DNA of 64,000 bases from Colwellia sp. (GCA_016765685.1 JAESPR010000058.1:5425-69424), one strand, 5' to 3'. Shown: positions 21,549 through 32,063, counted from the stretch's first letter. The notes: generated by a model not told the origin, from the letters alone. Numbers and translations: made by a program.

Positions 21549-21587
21549 ATAACTTATATGAGTTTTGTCAGCAAGGTTTTTCAGGCA

Positions 21588-22412
21588 ATGAAATTATCAA
21601 ACGCTTTTCTTTTTACCTTTTTTTTATCCTGTTGCTTAATTATTAATGAGGTGAGTGCGCACGATCCCATTTTCAGCCCCGGCCCACATGTACTTTTTAA
21701 AGACGGCATTGAACTTCACACCGAATTCACCCAAGCTGCACAAGGGAATAAAAAACAGAAACAGCAAACACTTGCGTTTAAATACGGCCTGTCGGGAGAT
21801 TGGGTCGTCGGTGTAAAGTTACCCTACCAAACCAGTGAAAACAGTGTAGAAACAAAACAAGGCATTGGCGATATTAGCGTTTCAACCAAATATCGTTTTT
21901 GGCGCAAAGATAGCTTAGCCGTTCAAGAAAGTGCTGCGGTTATCGCCAAAGTAAAACTTAATACGGGCAAAGAACAAGTCAGCTCAGACACAACCGATGC
22001 TTTATTAGGTTTGTCATACGGCTTTGAAAGTTTAACTTGGTATCGCTGGGCAAGTGTTCGTTATCGTTTTAATCAAAATCGCGATCTTGACAACCAAGCA
22101 ACTTTACAACGAGCTGACCGGTTATTTGTGGATATTGCCGGTGGTTATCGACTTAGTGTCAATGATTATCGAGATATTGATACGGTTTGGCTACTTGAGC
22201 TTAATGGTGAATATGCACAAGCTAACCGTTTTAATAATGCTGATTTAGCCAATACTGGCGGTAGTCAGTGGTTTATATCACCCGGTGTGATGTGGACATT
22301 AAGAAATTTCGCTATTAAAGCCGGTGTGCAAATTCCAGTTTACTCAAACTTAAAAGGTGCCCAAGCTGATTCAGATTATCGAGCACTATTAGAGTTTGAA
22401 TGGCATATGTAG
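21588..22412 (+). CDS. Outer-membrane beta-barrel/transporter-like protein of the mer-like operon
   Basis: Start moved from 21558 to M(11) KLSNAFLFTFFLSCCLIINEVSAHD because the predicted -10 ends at 21548; beta-rich repeats follow. Confidence 0.7.
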   Translation: MKLSNAFLFTFFLSCCLIINEVSAHDPIFSPGPHVLFKDGIELHTEFTQAAQGNKKQKQQTLAFKYGLSGDWVVGVKLPYQTSENSVETKQGIGDISVSTKYRFWRKDSLAVQESAAVIAKVKLNTGKEQVSSDTTDALLGLSYGFESLTWYRWASVRYRFNQNRDLDNQATLQRADRLFVDIAGGYRLSVNDYRDIDTVWLLELNGEYAQANRFNNADLANTGGSQWFISPGVMWTLRNFAIKAGVQIPVYSNLKGAQADSDYRALLEFEWHM

Positions 22413-22458
22413 TGATAACAACGTAGATAAAACACAACTAAAACAAGAGGAATTTATT

Positions 22459-22797
22459 GTGACTTTTTTAAAAGAAACGCTGAGAATTTTTACCCCTATC
22501 GTGTTAATGCTGGCAATATTTAGTGTTGCAGCTCAAACTACTACACAAGAATCAATCTTTGAAATTAGAGCCGACGGTTTGGCTTGCCCTTATTGCGCTT
22601 ATGGTATTGAAAAAAAACTCATGGCAATTAACGGCGTTAAACATGTCGATATCAATCTAAAACAAGGTAAAGTATTAGTCACTGGCGACGAGGATCTGAA
22701 TTTTGAGGAGCAGCAATTAAAAACCTTATTTAACGATTCGGGTTTTACTTATCGCACTATGAAAAAAGTTTTACATGCAAAACAAGATAAAAAATAG
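22459..22797 (+). CDS. Secreted HMA-domain protein (MerP-like)
   Basis: Probable GTG start after AAGAGGAA; signal/TM segment then GLACPYCAYGIEKKLMAINGVKHVDINL. Confidence 0.75.
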   Translation: MTFLKETLRIFTPIVLMLAIFSVAAQTTTQESIFEIRADGLACPYCAYGIEKKLMAINGVKHVDINLKQGKVLVTGDEDLNFEEQQLKTLFNDSGFTYRTMKKVLHAKQDKK

Positions 22798-22814
22798 CAA
22801 CGATTATTAAAGCG

Positions 22815-23258
22815 ATGTTAACTATGCCAACTCAAGAAACAGCAATAAAAAAAACATCTTTACTCGATGATAACGACACTAAAAAAGAAACTAGCCTCAC
22901 TTGGTTGGCACTGTTTGCCACCACCGGCACCTTGGTTTGCTGTGCCATACCTATTATTTTAGTCTCGCTTGGCATGGGAGCAACTGTGGCATCTCTAGTC
23001 AGTAATCTGCCTTCTTTAGTGATATTAAGTCAGCATAAAATCATTATTTTTTCTCTTTCTGGCGCGATGTTACTATTTGCCGCTTTTATTATGTATAACC
23101 CAAATCGCAGCTGTCCTGTTGATGCTAAGTTCAGTGAACTATGTAACAAAGCGCATGTTTGGAATCGTCGCATTTTTTGGTTTTCAGTATTATTATGGCT
23201 GATTGGTTTTTTTGCCGCTTTTTTGGCACTGCCGGTACAAATATGGCTTGAAGGGTAA
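22815..23258 (+). CDS. MerT-like membrane protein
   Basis: Vicinal Cys in first TM (GTLVCCAIPIILVSLGMGATVASLV), loop Cys (CPVDAKFSELC), further TM helices. Confidence 0.7.
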   Translation: MLTMPTQETAIKKTSLLDDNDTKKETSLTWLALFATTGTLVCCAIPIILVSLGMGATVASLVSNLPSLVILSQHKIIIFSLSGAMLLFAAFIMYNPNRSCPVDAKFSELCNKAHVWNRRIFWFSVLLWLIGFFAAFLALPVQIWLEG

Positions 23259-23266
23259 TAAAACTT

Positions 23267-23578
23267 ATGACTACCAAGCTTGTTATTGAATTGTTTTCAA
23301 CTAGCTATTGCCAGCGATGTGTCTCCGCTAAACAACAGCTTCAGCAGTTGGTTGAGGAAATAAATGCCAACAATAAATCGCTGAATTTAGTTTATCGCGA
23401 AATTGATGTAGTTGAAAATATCGATTATGCCGTACAAGTAGGTGTGCTCACCACACCCAGTATCGCTATTAATTCCAGTTTGGTTTTTAGCCAAATACCT
23501 TCAATGAAAGCGCTAAAAGAAAAAATAACCGCGACGCATGTTATCGTTAAACTGCATTCAAGCAAAAATACGCCATAA
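23267..23578 (+). CDS. Thioredoxin/glutaredoxin-like protein
   Basis: CxxC in LFSTSYCQRCVSAKQQLQQLV and cis-Pro-like VLTTPSIAIN. Confidence 0.75.
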   Translation: MTTKLVIELFSTSYCQRCVSAKQQLQQLVEEINANNKSLNLVYREIDVVENIDYAVQVGVLTTPSIAINSSLVFSQIPSMKALKEKITATHVIVKLHSSKNTP

Positions 23579-23590
23579 AGAAGTATCATA

Positions 23591-23980
23591 ATGTTCAAAA
23601 TTAGTGAAGTAGTTAAGCAATGTGCTATTAGCGCCGATACCTTACGCTATTATGAAAAAATACAATTATTACCACCCATTCATCGTAATGACTCAGGCAT
23701 ACGTTTGTATAATAAACAAGATATTTCAAGTATCAGTTTTATAAAACGTGCCCAGTACATGGGTTTCAGTTTGGCTGAAATTGCTAAATTACTTGCCTTT
23801 AGAAAAGATCCCCAACACGCTAAAACTGAAGTAAGGCAACTAGCCAATGATAAATTAATCGCTATTAACGAACATTTGAGCCAATTAAAAACGTTAAAAA
23901 ATGAACTAACTTTATTAGTGAATTTATGTAATGCTGCTGACGATGGCTGCCCTATTATTAAAGGTTTAGAAATTCCTTAA
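23591..23980 (+). CDS. MerR-family metalloregulator
   Basis: HTH ISADTLRYYEKIQLLPP; C-terminal metal loop LCNAADDGCPII; last gene of the mer-like operon. Confidence 0.88.
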   Translation: MFKISEVVKQCAISADTLRYYEKIQLLPPIHRNDSGIRLYNKQDISSISFIKRAQYMGFSLAEIAKLLAFRKDPQHAKTEVRQLANDKLIAINEHLSQLKTLKNELTLLVNLCNAADDGCPIIKGLEIP

Positions 23981-24180
23981 ATCATAGGACATAGGAAAAA
24001 GATAAACTTGGCTTCAACTGACTTCATTCGCATTATACTTGAACCATATCTATCGGCGCTCTGATCAAGCCTTATTCTAACTAACTGCTCTGTTGAGTGG
24101 TTGCCACATCAGGCTAACTCTCTTATTTTAAGGCCTGCCAGCTTTCAACCGCATGCCAACAAAAATGGTTCAGTTGTACA

Positions 24181-24777
24181 CTAGGGTGAAATTTTACGTT
24201 TAAACCAATAATCGATGCTGACATAACGACCTGCGCCAATAAAAAATAGTGCTAATAACATGATGAAATACGTAGCAGCAAATTCGATACCGTTATTAAG
24301 AATGACAATTTTGCCACTACTGGTTAACCAATCATAATGACCATGTTGCTGTAAAAGAAAGGTAATGGCTTCTTTTTTTTCTACCGAAGCAATGACGCTT
24401 TCATTAGCAAACGGTGCATTGGCATCGGCAATAGCCTGCCAACCGTATTGACCGTGTACTGAGGTCATCGCAATAATCATAGTAAACATCATAGGAATAG
24501 CCATTAACCTAACACCAAAGCCAATCAGTAAAGCTAGCGCGCCGATTACTTCTGCCGAAATAGCTAAAATGGCCAACAGTAGCGGAAAGGGTAACCCTAA
24601 ACCCCAGTCGTCATTGCCAAACCATTCAACCGTATTTTCAAAACCTTCGATTTTAAGTGTTCCTGCCATCCAAAATATAGGCACTAAATATAAGCGTAAA
24701 AGCAATGGTGCTAAAAAATCCATTTTTTTAGTTAAATTCAGATAAAACTCACCTTGTAGTATTAATTTTTTGATCAT
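24181..24777 (-). CDS. DoxX-family membrane protein, HvfX-like
   Basis: LAPLLLRLYLVPIFWMAGTLKIEGFENTVEWFG...WGLGLPFPLLLAILAISAEVIGALALLIG. Confidence 0.75.
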   Translation of the reverse strand: MIKKLILQGEFYLNLTKKMDFLAPLLLRLYLVPIFWMAGTLKIEGFENTVEWFGNDDWGLGLPFPLLLAILAISAEVIGALALLIGFGVRLMAIPMMFTMIIAMTSVHGQYGWQAIADANAPFANESVIASVEKKEAITFLLQQHGHYDWLTSSGKIVILNNGIEFAATYFIMLLALFFIGAGRYVSIDYWFKRKISP

Positions 24778-24889
24778 TAGTATTCCTAAACTTTATATAT
24801 ATGTAACAAATGTTATTCGTAAATAATTAGCCAATTGACCTGAGCAGCTAAAGATTAATTTCGGTTATTTCAATCTTTCAATAAAATGA

Positions 24890-25396
24890 TTATGCCAACG
24901 CTGATGAAGGTAAGACCCAATCGTCTCTCGGAAAATGACAAGTATAACCATTAGGTATTCTTTGCAAATAATCTTGATGTTCGACTTCTGCTTCCCAAAA
25001 ATTACCTGCTGGCGCTAATTCAGTTACTACAGGCCCCGGCCAAAGCTTTGTGGCATTAACATCATCGATAGTTTTTAACGCTTCAGCTTTTTGTTCGTCA
25101 GAGCAATAATAGATAGCTGAGCGGTATGAAGCCCCCCTATCGTTACCTTGTTGGAGCTTTGTTGTTGGATCATGTATTTGAAAGAAAAATTCAAGTAGGT
25201 TACGAAAAGTGACCTGCTCGTTATTGAAAACTATTTCTAGTGCTTCGGCATGACTGCCATGATTACGGTAAGTTGCATTGGCAACGTCACCACCCGTGTA
25301 ACCAACTCGAGTCGAGGTGACACCAGGCATAACTCGTATCAAATGCTGCATGCCCCAGAAACAACCGCCAGCCAAAATAGTGCGTTCAATTGTCAT
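24890..25396 (-). CDS. msrA: Peptide-methionine (S)-S-oxide reductase
   Basis: [31 protein letters not shown]. Confidence 0.96.
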   Translation of the reverse strand: MTIERTILAGGCFWGMQHLIRVMPGVTSTRVGYTGGDVANATYRNHGSHAEALEIVFNNEQVTFRNLLEFFFQIHDPTTKLQQGNDRGASYRSAIYYCSDEQKAEALKTIDDVNATKLWPGPVVTELAPAGNFWEAEVEHQDYLQRIPNGYTCHFPRDDWVLPSSALA

Positions 25397-25848
25397 TTTG
25401 TTATATCCTCTACGGTATTAATATAGTCGCCATAACCTTGGTTGACCATTTCATTTTGATGAATGAAACGCAAAGAGGCTGAATTAATGCAGTAACGTAG
25501 CCCACCGCTATTGCTTGGTCCATCAGTAAATACGTGTCCTAAATGACTATCACCATGACTCGAACGTACCTCAGTGCGAGCCATACTGTGACTAACATCC
25601 TTTAATTCTCGTACATTTTTAGGCGCTATCGGTTTAGTAAAACTTGGCCAACCACAGCCAGATTCATATTTATCAGAGGAAGCAAAAAGCGGCTCGCCTG
25701 AAACAATATCTACATAGATGCCCGGCAGCGTGGTATTAAGATGCTCACCGCTACCCGGGTGCTCAGTACCATTTTTCTGTGTTACTCGATATTGTTCTTT
25801 TGTTAGTGCTGCAATGGCCTCGGTAGACTTTTGATATAGGGTCATCAC
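25393..25848 (-). CDS. msrB: Peptide-methionine (R)-S-oxide reductase
   Basis: [37 protein letters not shown]; overlaps msrA by 4 nt. Confidence 0.96.
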   Translation of the reverse strand: MMTLYQKSTEAIAALTKEQYRVTQKNGTEHPGSGEHLNTTLPGIYVDIVSGEPLFASSDKYESGCGWPSFTKPIAPKNVRELKDVSHSMARTEVRSSHGDSHLGHVFTDGPSNSGGLRYCINSASLRFIHQNEMVNQGYGDYINTVEDITK

Positions 25849-25982
25849 TTTTCTCCTATCTTGTTGTGCTAGCTTGTTTTAGCTAATATTAGGTTGATTT
25901 ACTATGATTTATACTTGCGTAAACAGGAATAATAATGTTAAAAGTACTTTATTCGCTTTCATAATAAACTCCGCTTTATTGT

Positions 25983-26987
25983 GTGAGATTTAACTATAAC
26001 AGTAACTGTTATTCACCCTTGGTATCTGAAATGCTCAAAAATGTTGCTCATCAACTCAAATGTTCAACCTCAGAGTTTAATGTGCTAGATGATGTTATTG
26101 ATACCTTGCGTTTTCGCGGCAGTATATTTTTTCATTCAAATCTCGCTGCGCCTTGGGGCATGTCATTATCATCGACCATGTTGCCAAGGTTTCATATTGC
26201 CTTAGCAGGCGGGTTTTGTGTCGGTACAGAGCAGAGTAAAGTAACGGTAGCGCCGATGGATATAATTATGATCCCAGACGGCGATATGCACTGGATAGCC
26301 GATCAAGTGGGTCGTGAGCTAGTTTCAAGTGAGCAAGCCGGTGATGCCTGCGCTTTAGGTTTGCCACTTTTTCAACAAGGTGAAATCACCAATAGGGTGA
26401 TGTGTGGTTTAGTGGAATACGATGAGGCTATTAAACACCCTATTCTCAGTGCATTGCCTTCAATAGTTCATCTTGCAAACATTAAAACGAATGATAACAT
26501 TTGGAAAACAGTAGAATTAATTGATGCTGAAATAAACCGAACCAACAGTAAAAAAAATAGCATTATCGACCGTTTAACCGAAGTATTATTCATTCAGTTG
26601 TTAGATAATTTCATCAATAAAAATGAGCATCTCACTGGCTTCTTAGCCGCGCTTAAAGAGCCACGTTTAAATAAAATATTGCAACTTATTCATCAACATC
26701 CCCAAAGGCAATGGACGCTAGACATTATCAGTGAGGCCGTAGGCATGTCTCGGGCAACTTTGCAGCGTAAATTTAAAGCGGGCATTGGCATTTCTCCCAT
26801 GGCTTATGTTAGTCGTTGGCGTATGGCAAAGGCTTATCAACTCTTAAAATACTCCAATTCATCACTTGAAGATATTGCTGATGTTATTGGCTTTGCTGAC
26901 GCGCGCACCCTTCGACATGCTTTTAGAGATCATTATGGTGATACACCGAGTCAATTTCGTAAAAAAACACGTTTGAAAATATCTTAA
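25983..26987 (+). CDS. AraC-family regulator with cupin N-terminus
   Basis: C-terminal WTLDIISEAVGMSRATLQRKFKAGIGISPMAYVSRWRM...IGFADARTLRHAFRDHYGDTPSQFR. Start uncertain. Confidence 0.88.
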   Translation: MRFNYNSNCYSPLVSEMLKNVAHQLKCSTSEFNVLDDVIDTLRFRGSIFFHSNLAAPWGMSLSSTMLPRFHIALAGGFCVGTEQSKVTVAPMDIIMIPDGDMHWIADQVGRELVSSEQAGDACALGLPLFQQGEITNRVMCGLVEYDEAIKHPILSALPSIVHLANIKTNDNIWKTVELIDAEINRTNSKKNSIIDRLTEVLFIQLLDNFINKNEHLTGFLAALKEPRLNKILQLIHQHPQRQWTLDIISEAVGMSRATLQRKFKAGIGISPMAYVSRWRMAKAYQLLKYSNSSLEDIADVIGFADARTLRHAFRDHYGDTPSQFRKKTRLKIS

Positions 26988-26992
26988 AAAAA

Positions 26993-27109
26993 TCAATCTC
27001 CCTTAGGGCCTGCTGATTTTTCAACTGGTACTACTGGGGGTTTATACAACCAAAACCACCACACAATCAGGGCAATTAATCCTAAACCCAGTAAATTAAT
27101 AATTAACAT
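26993..27109 (-). CDS. 38-aa single-TM microprotein downstream of copA
   Basis: Reverse strand reads ATG TTA ATT ATT AAT TTA CTG... = MLIINLLGLGLIALIVWWFWLYKPPVVPVEKSAGPKGD*, preceded by AAGGAAAATATT. Confidence 0.6.
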   Translation of the reverse strand: MLIINLLGLGLIALIVWWFWLYKPPVVPVEKSAGPKGD

Positions 27110-27146
27110 AATATTTTCCTTTTCTATCTATACATAATAAAGAGAA

Positions 27147-29453
27147 CTAGTGTTCTTGGGCTTTGAAAAAGCGTAGCCGGTTGGCGTTACTCACTACAGT
27201 TAATGACGAAAATGCCATAGCAGCACCCGCAATCACGGGGCTAAGTAACAAGCCAAAGAAGGGATACAAAATACCCGCAGCAAAAGGCACGCCAGCAACA
27301 TTATAAATAAAGGCGCCAAAAAGATTTTGCTTAATATTACGTAGCGTGGCTTTACTCACGGCAATAGCATCAGCAAGCCCATGCAATGAGCCGCGCATTA
27401 AGGTTACATCAGCACTTTCAATGGCCACATCCGTGCCGGTGCCAATAGCAAAACCGACATTGGCAAGTGCTAATGCTGGCGCGTCATTAATGCCGTCACC
27501 AGTCATGCCAACAATTTCACCGCTAGCTTGTAATTCAGCAATTTTTGTTGCTTTATCTTGTGGTAATACTTCAGCAAAAAATTCACTAATACCGACTTTT
27601 ATCGCAACGGCTTTGGCGGTTGCATGGTTGTCACCCGTTAACATCACCACGCGAATACCGCTATTTTGCAGACGTTTGATAGCAGAGAGTGAATCTTCTT
27701 TGATAGGATCAGCTACCGCGATAACCGCCGCTAAGTCATTATCTATGGCAAAATACATCGGCGTTTTCGCTGCACTAGCCAGGTGTTGCGCTTTAGCGAT
27801 AATGTCTGTTGTTAGTTCAATGCCTTGTTCTATCATCAATTTTTCATTACCAAAATAAAGTTGGCTATCATTCACAAGTCCTTTAACTCCGCGGCCGGCA
27901 ATTGCTTCAAATCCTTCAACTTTACTTAAGGGCAATTCTTTTTCATTGGCAAATTCAACAATAGCCTCTGCTAAAGGATGTTCAGAGCCTGTTTCAAGGC
28001 TTGCTACCAATGACAATATACTGTTTTCATCTAGGGTATTAAACACCATGATATCAGTCACTGATGGCGCGCCTTGGGTGATAGTGCCGGTTTTGTCTAA
28101 TACCATGGTGGTAATTTTTGACGAGGTTTGCAAGGCTTCACCATTGCGAATAAGCACCCCCGCTTCTGCGGCTTTTCCTACCCCAACCATCACCGACATG
28201 GGTGTCGCTAAACCTAAAGCACACGGACAGGCAATAATAAGTACGGTAGTGGCAGAAACCACGGCAAAAGCAATGGTAGGATCGGGGCCAAAATTGAGCC
28301 AGACAAGCGCACTGCTAATGGCGATGATCATAATAACAGGGACAAAATAAGCAGAGATAATATCAGCTAAACGACCAATAGGAGGTTTAGAATTTTGCGC
28401 GCGTTTAACCATATTAATGATTTGTGCCAACGCAGTATCTTTGCCGACCCGCGTTGCTTTAAAAAGTATTGAACCCGTTTTATTAATTGTACCGGCAACC
28501 ACTTCATCACCTGATGCTTTTTTAACGGGCATTGGCTCACCCGTCAACATTGATTCATCAATAAAGGTTTCACCTTCAAAAACAATGCCATCAACCGGCA
28601 CTCTTTCACCGGGGCGCACCCGCACAGAGTCATTTAATAGTACTTGCTCTATAGCGATATCAATTTCTTGCTTTTTACCCTGTAAGTCACGAATAACTCT
28701 GGCGGTTTTAGCTTGTAAACCAATCAAGCGTTTGATGGCTTCACTGGTGCGCCCCCGCGCTTTTACTTCCAACGCTAAGCCAAGGTTAATTAAACCAATG
28801 ATCATGGCGCTTGCTTCAAAGTACACATGACGCGCCATTTCTGGAACGATAGTGGGACTAATTACCACCACAATGGAATAAAGCCATGCGGTGCCTGTGC
28901 CAAGCGCAATTAAGGTGTCCATATTAGCACTGTGATTTACAAAGGATTTATACGCACCAACGTAGAAATGTTTACCGGCAAAAAACATCACCGCGGCACA
29001 GAGTAAACCGATAAATAGCCACACTGCTCGCTCTAAGTCAGAGTTAACCGTCATTGGTCCACCCAATAAACTATAAGCCATTAATGGCACACCTAAACCA
29101 AGACCGACCCACATTTGTAACATCAATTTTTTATAGTATTTTTGTTCCGTTATTTCTTTTTCATCTAGCAAGTCTTTATCACTAATATTGTGCGCGCTTC
29201 TGGCGTTATAACCGATAGATTCAACTGCTTTAATTAACTGTTGCGAGAGCTGCTGTGAGAACTGTAAAGGGTCACTATGATTATTATCGCTAAAAGTAAC
29301 AGTAACGGCTCTTAGGGCAAAATTCATTTCTGCATTATTGACCCCTTGCACAGCATTCAATACTTTTTCAATTTTGCCGACACAACTGGCACAACCGGCA
29401 CCTTCAATAATAAGTTCTTGAGTTAGTACCGAAGGGGATGATGAGTTATTCAT
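27147..29453 (-). CDS. copA: Copper-translocating P1B-type ATPase
   Basis: One HMA motif ([12 protein letters not shown]), CPC motif ([13 protein letters not shown]), [26 protein letters not shown]. Confidence 0.95.
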   Translation of the reverse strand: MNNSSSPSVLTQELIIEGAGCASCVGKIEKVLNAVQGVNNAEMNFALRAVTVTFSDNNHSDPLQFSQQLSQQLIKAVESIGYNARSAHNISDKDLLDEKEITEQKYYKKLMLQMWVGLGLGVPLMAYSLLGGPMTVNSDLERAVWLFIGLLCAAVMFFAGKHFYVGAYKSFVNHSANMDTLIALGTGTAWLYSIVVVISPTIVPEMARHVYFEASAMIIGLINLGLALEVKARGRTSEAIKRLIGLQAKTARVIRDLQGKKQEIDIAIEQVLLNDSVRVRPGERVPVDGIVFEGETFIDESMLTGEPMPVKKASGDEVVAGTINKTGSILFKATRVGKDTALAQIINMVKRAQNSKPPIGRLADIISAYFVPVIMIIAISSALVWLNFGPDPTIAFAVVSATTVLIIACPCALGLATPMSVMVGVGKAAEAGVLIRNGEALQTSSKITTMVLDKTGTITQGAPSVTDIMVFNTLDENSILSLVASLETGSEHPLAEAIVEFANEKELPLSKVEGFEAIAGRGVKGLVNDSQLYFGNEKLMIEQGIELTTDIIAKAQHLASAAKTPMYFAIDNDLAAVIAVADPIKEDSLSAIKRLQNSGIRVVMLTGDNHATAKAVAIKVGISEFFAEVLPQDKATKIAELQASGEIVGMTGDGINDAPALALANVGFAIGTGTDVAIESADVTLMRGSLHGLADAIAVSKATLRNIKQNLFGAFIYNVAGVPFAAGILYPFFGLLLSPVIAGAAMAFSSLTVVSNANRLRFFKAQEH

Positions 29454-29454
29454 G

Positions 29455-29910
29455 TTAAAGCTCCTGTGCTGCTTTACTGATCTTTTCGTTTAGGTTCGGC
29501 TTAATATTTTCAGTAAAGCCCTCTATTAAGTGACAGATCATTTCACTGGAAGGCGCTTTATTAGGTTTGTTTTGCCAGTCGATAATCGCCGATTGCAATC
29601 GATTTCTTAACGCCAACGTTTGTTGAAATTGACGTTCTGTTTCAATGAGTTTCTTTTCAATAAGTTCTCGCACTAAATCACAAGCGGTATGCCCCTGATC
29701 GGCCTCTTGTAAAATATTAGCGATGTCATTAACACTAAAACCTAAATCTCTGGCACTAATAATAAAAGCTAACCTTTTTTGATCTTTCAAGGTATAGCTT
29801 TTATAACCATTTTCAGCATTTTTTAATGGCGTTAAAAAACCATTGCGGGTATAAAAGCGGACGGTGTCTGGGGTGATCGTTAAATTTTTTGCTAATTCAC
29901 TTACTTTCAT
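29455..29910 (-). CDS. MerR-family regulator of copA
   Basis: [28 protein letters not shown]; Cys at HTACDLV and MICHLI; 1-nt gap to copA. Start at MKVSEL supported by GGAG upstream. Confidence 0.85.
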   Translation of the reverse strand: MKVSELAKNLTITPDTVRFYTRNGFLTPLKNAENGYKSYTLKDQKRLAFIISARDLGFSVNDIANILQEADQGHTACDLVRELIEKKLIETERQFQQTLALRNRLQSAIIDWQNKPNKAPSSEMICHLIEGFTENIKPNLNEKISKAAQEL

Positions 29911-29958
29911 TTTAAACTCCAAGTAGATATTCAGAGGTTACTTTCTATTAATAAGCAA

Positions 29959-29989
29959 AGTTTACACCTATGTCTTACACACAAGTCAA
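29959..29989 (-). promoter_or_regulatory. MerR-family-type promoter for merR-copA
   Basis: On the reverse strand TTGACT (29989-29984), 19-bp spacer, TAAACT (29964-29959); imperfect dyad in spacer. Confidence 0.65.
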
Positions 29990-30113
29990 ATTTATTCATA
30001 ACTATTTTTTCTTGGGGTAAAAAACTGAAAATAAGAAAGGCTTATTAGCACCACACTCTTGTGGTACTAACAAACCTGATACTCCATTGTCACGAATGAT
30101 TTAGTTAGTTGAA

Positions 30114-30677
30114 TTATTCACTTTTTAAATAATCAACAATTGCTTGTTTGTCTGCAGTACTCATAGGATATCTTGGCATGGCTGATGCGGCATTATTAAA
30201 GGTAGGCTCTAACAGTTTTCTAATCACAAACTTTACACCTTTATCAGCAACCGTTGTATCAAGCTGAGGACCTAAAGTACCACCTTCACCTTTAATGATA
30301 TGACAACCTTGGCAGCCAAATACTGTTACTAGTTCTTCACCTGTACGTTGTGGTTTATCTTGTGTACTACTGTGATCATCATCTCTGATATCAGCCGTTA
30401 ACGTACTTGCTAGAAAAGCTTCAACCGCTAGCGCTTCTTTGCCTGTCATATGTGCTTTGGCGCGCATATGTGGCATAACCACCGACCATTCCCTTTTAGT
30501 GTATTCTTCTGCAGGACGCGGGTTATGACAACGACCACAGTTTTCACTGTATAGTTTTGCGCCTTTGGCAACCAAAGATCCATCACTGGCAGCTTGGGCG
30601 CTAACTGAAAATGTACTGAGGGTTAACGCACTCACAGTAATGATAATAAAAGGTAAGACTAATTTAATTAATTTCAT
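30114..30677 (-). CDS. Periplasmic c-type cytochrome with two haem motifs
   Basis: Signal peptide; CGRCH and CQGCH. Confidence 0.88.
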   Translation of the reverse strand: MKLIKLVLPFIIITVSALTLSTFSVSAQAASDGSLVAKGAKLYSENCGRCHNPRPAEEYTKREWSVVMPHMRAKAHMTGKEALAVEAFLASTLTADIRDDDHSSTQDKPQRTGEELVTVFGCQGCHIIKGEGGTLGPQLDTTVADKGVKFVIRKLLEPTFNNAASAMPRYPMSTADKQAIVDYLKSE

Positions 30678-30688
30678 GATTGTTCCCC

Positions 30689-31885
30689 TTAAAAACCGAA
30701 GGCTAGTTGTAAGAATATACGATCATCGGCAATAGGATCGTGACTTGCTGCTTCATTATCAATAGAGGTGCTTTCAGCACCAAATTTCAATACCGCACTT
30801 GGCTCTAACCAATAATTAATGCCATAATAAATACGGCTCCCCATTCTGCCACCATCTTCTTCTAATACATGAGATATACTACCGTCAAAATCAGATGCCG
30901 TTTTAGAGTAACGTAATACTAACTCGATAGGATTCAACCAAGCTTTACCTAGTTGGCGAGCTTGCCATGTACCTTGTACATAAAAACCATTTTTATTCAA
31001 ATCTTGTAAAAACTCTTCGTGCACCTCACTGCCATCTGGTAATTCAACCTCTTCTTCCCATTCCGTTCCCGCAGTAGAGCCAAAAATTTCACCGCGAACC
31101 GTGGCATAACTACCGATCCAATTAAAATCGATGGTGTAAGCAGTGTAATCTAGTTCACCATCATTACTGTAAGCCCCACTGTAATAAGAAAGCCCTATTT
31201 CCCATTGGGGTAAAAAGGCATAAGCCACTCGACCACCCAATGCCATTGAGTCATTGTTGTCGCCTTTTTTAACGTCCATATCAACACCACCACCATGATC
31301 ACCGGCTTCTTGACGAGGACCACTGACGACATAGAAGTCAGTGAATAATTTACCTGCATCACCTAAACTCCAAGTGTTAGAAATATTAACACCAGTATCA
31401 TTCATAATACCCGTAACACCTCCCATTGAGCCATTACCACCATGACCTCCATAAATACCGGGGTTACTGGCCGCTTTATTGATCCAACTTGGGTGTAAGT
31501 TCGCACCAAATTGACCAAACGGCAGTAAAAATCTACCTGCGGTGATAATGGTATTATCATTAAAAAAATAATGCATATTGGCATACTCTAATACCGTTTC
31601 TGTTTCACCATTCTCATCTACAGCAAATTCAAGTTCAGCTTCAATATGAATTTTTTCCGACATTTGGAATAGGAAAATAGGGATAAAACGAGCGACGACA
31701 TTATTTTGAATATCATTACCGTCAGCATCCTTTTTGTTAGGCTGATAGGTATAACCTACATCACCATAACCAGAGATGGCTAAACGACCGACATCAAGTG
31801 TCGAGGCATCGCTTGCATAAGCGACTGACGCACTTGATAATAACAAAGCAGTAGTGACTGCTTTGTATAAATATTTAGTTTTCAT
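30689..31885 (-). CDS. Outer-membrane porin-like beta-barrel protein
   Basis: Signal peptide, GRLAISGYGDVGYTY, GRFLLPFGQFGANLHPSWINK, C-terminal FLQLAFGF. Confidence 0.8.
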   Translation of the reverse strand: MKTKYLYKAVTTALLLSSASVAYASDASTLDVGRLAISGYGDVGYTYQPNKKDADGNDIQNNVVARFIPIFLFQMSEKIHIEAELEFAVDENGETETVLEYANMHYFFNDNTIITAGRFLLPFGQFGANLHPSWINKAASNPGIYGGHGGNGSMGGVTGIMNDTGVNISNTWSLGDAGKLFTDFYVVSGPRQEAGDHGGGVDMDVKKGDNNDSMALGGRVAYAFLPQWEIGLSYYSGAYSNDGELDYTAYTIDFNWIGSYATVRGEIFGSTAGTEWEEEVELPDGSEVHEEFLQDLNKNGFYVQGTWQARQLGKAWLNPIELVLRYSKTASDFDGSISHVLEEDGGRMGSRIYYGINYWLEPSAVLKFGAESTSIDNEAASHDPIADDRIFLQLAFGF

Positions 31886-32063
31886 AGTAATTCCTTACTA
31901 AATTGAGGTTTCATGTTTTTATACTAGGTCGAGCAAGCAAAACGATAGTCGCTTTTCTTACCATCACCAACAAATATATGTTTTTTTAGTCTCTGTTTGA
32001 TAAGCGCTTGTATACATAAAGAGCAAGCTATTTATTCAAAACAAGTGAACGGATTGATACTAT

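Noticed and set aside
22054-22248. 64-aa plus-strand ORF
   Set aside because: Alternate frame inside the outer-membrane protein gene; no ribosome-binding site seen.
23981-24180. Possible degraded gene in the 200-nt gap after the 23591 MerR
   Set aside because: One frame is open for about 40 codons but shows no recognisable motif or start; cannot be supported.
27346-28830. Plus-strand ORFs of 170, 134 and 137 aa
   Set aside because: Antisense to copA, whose motifs are complete; typical shadow ORFs.
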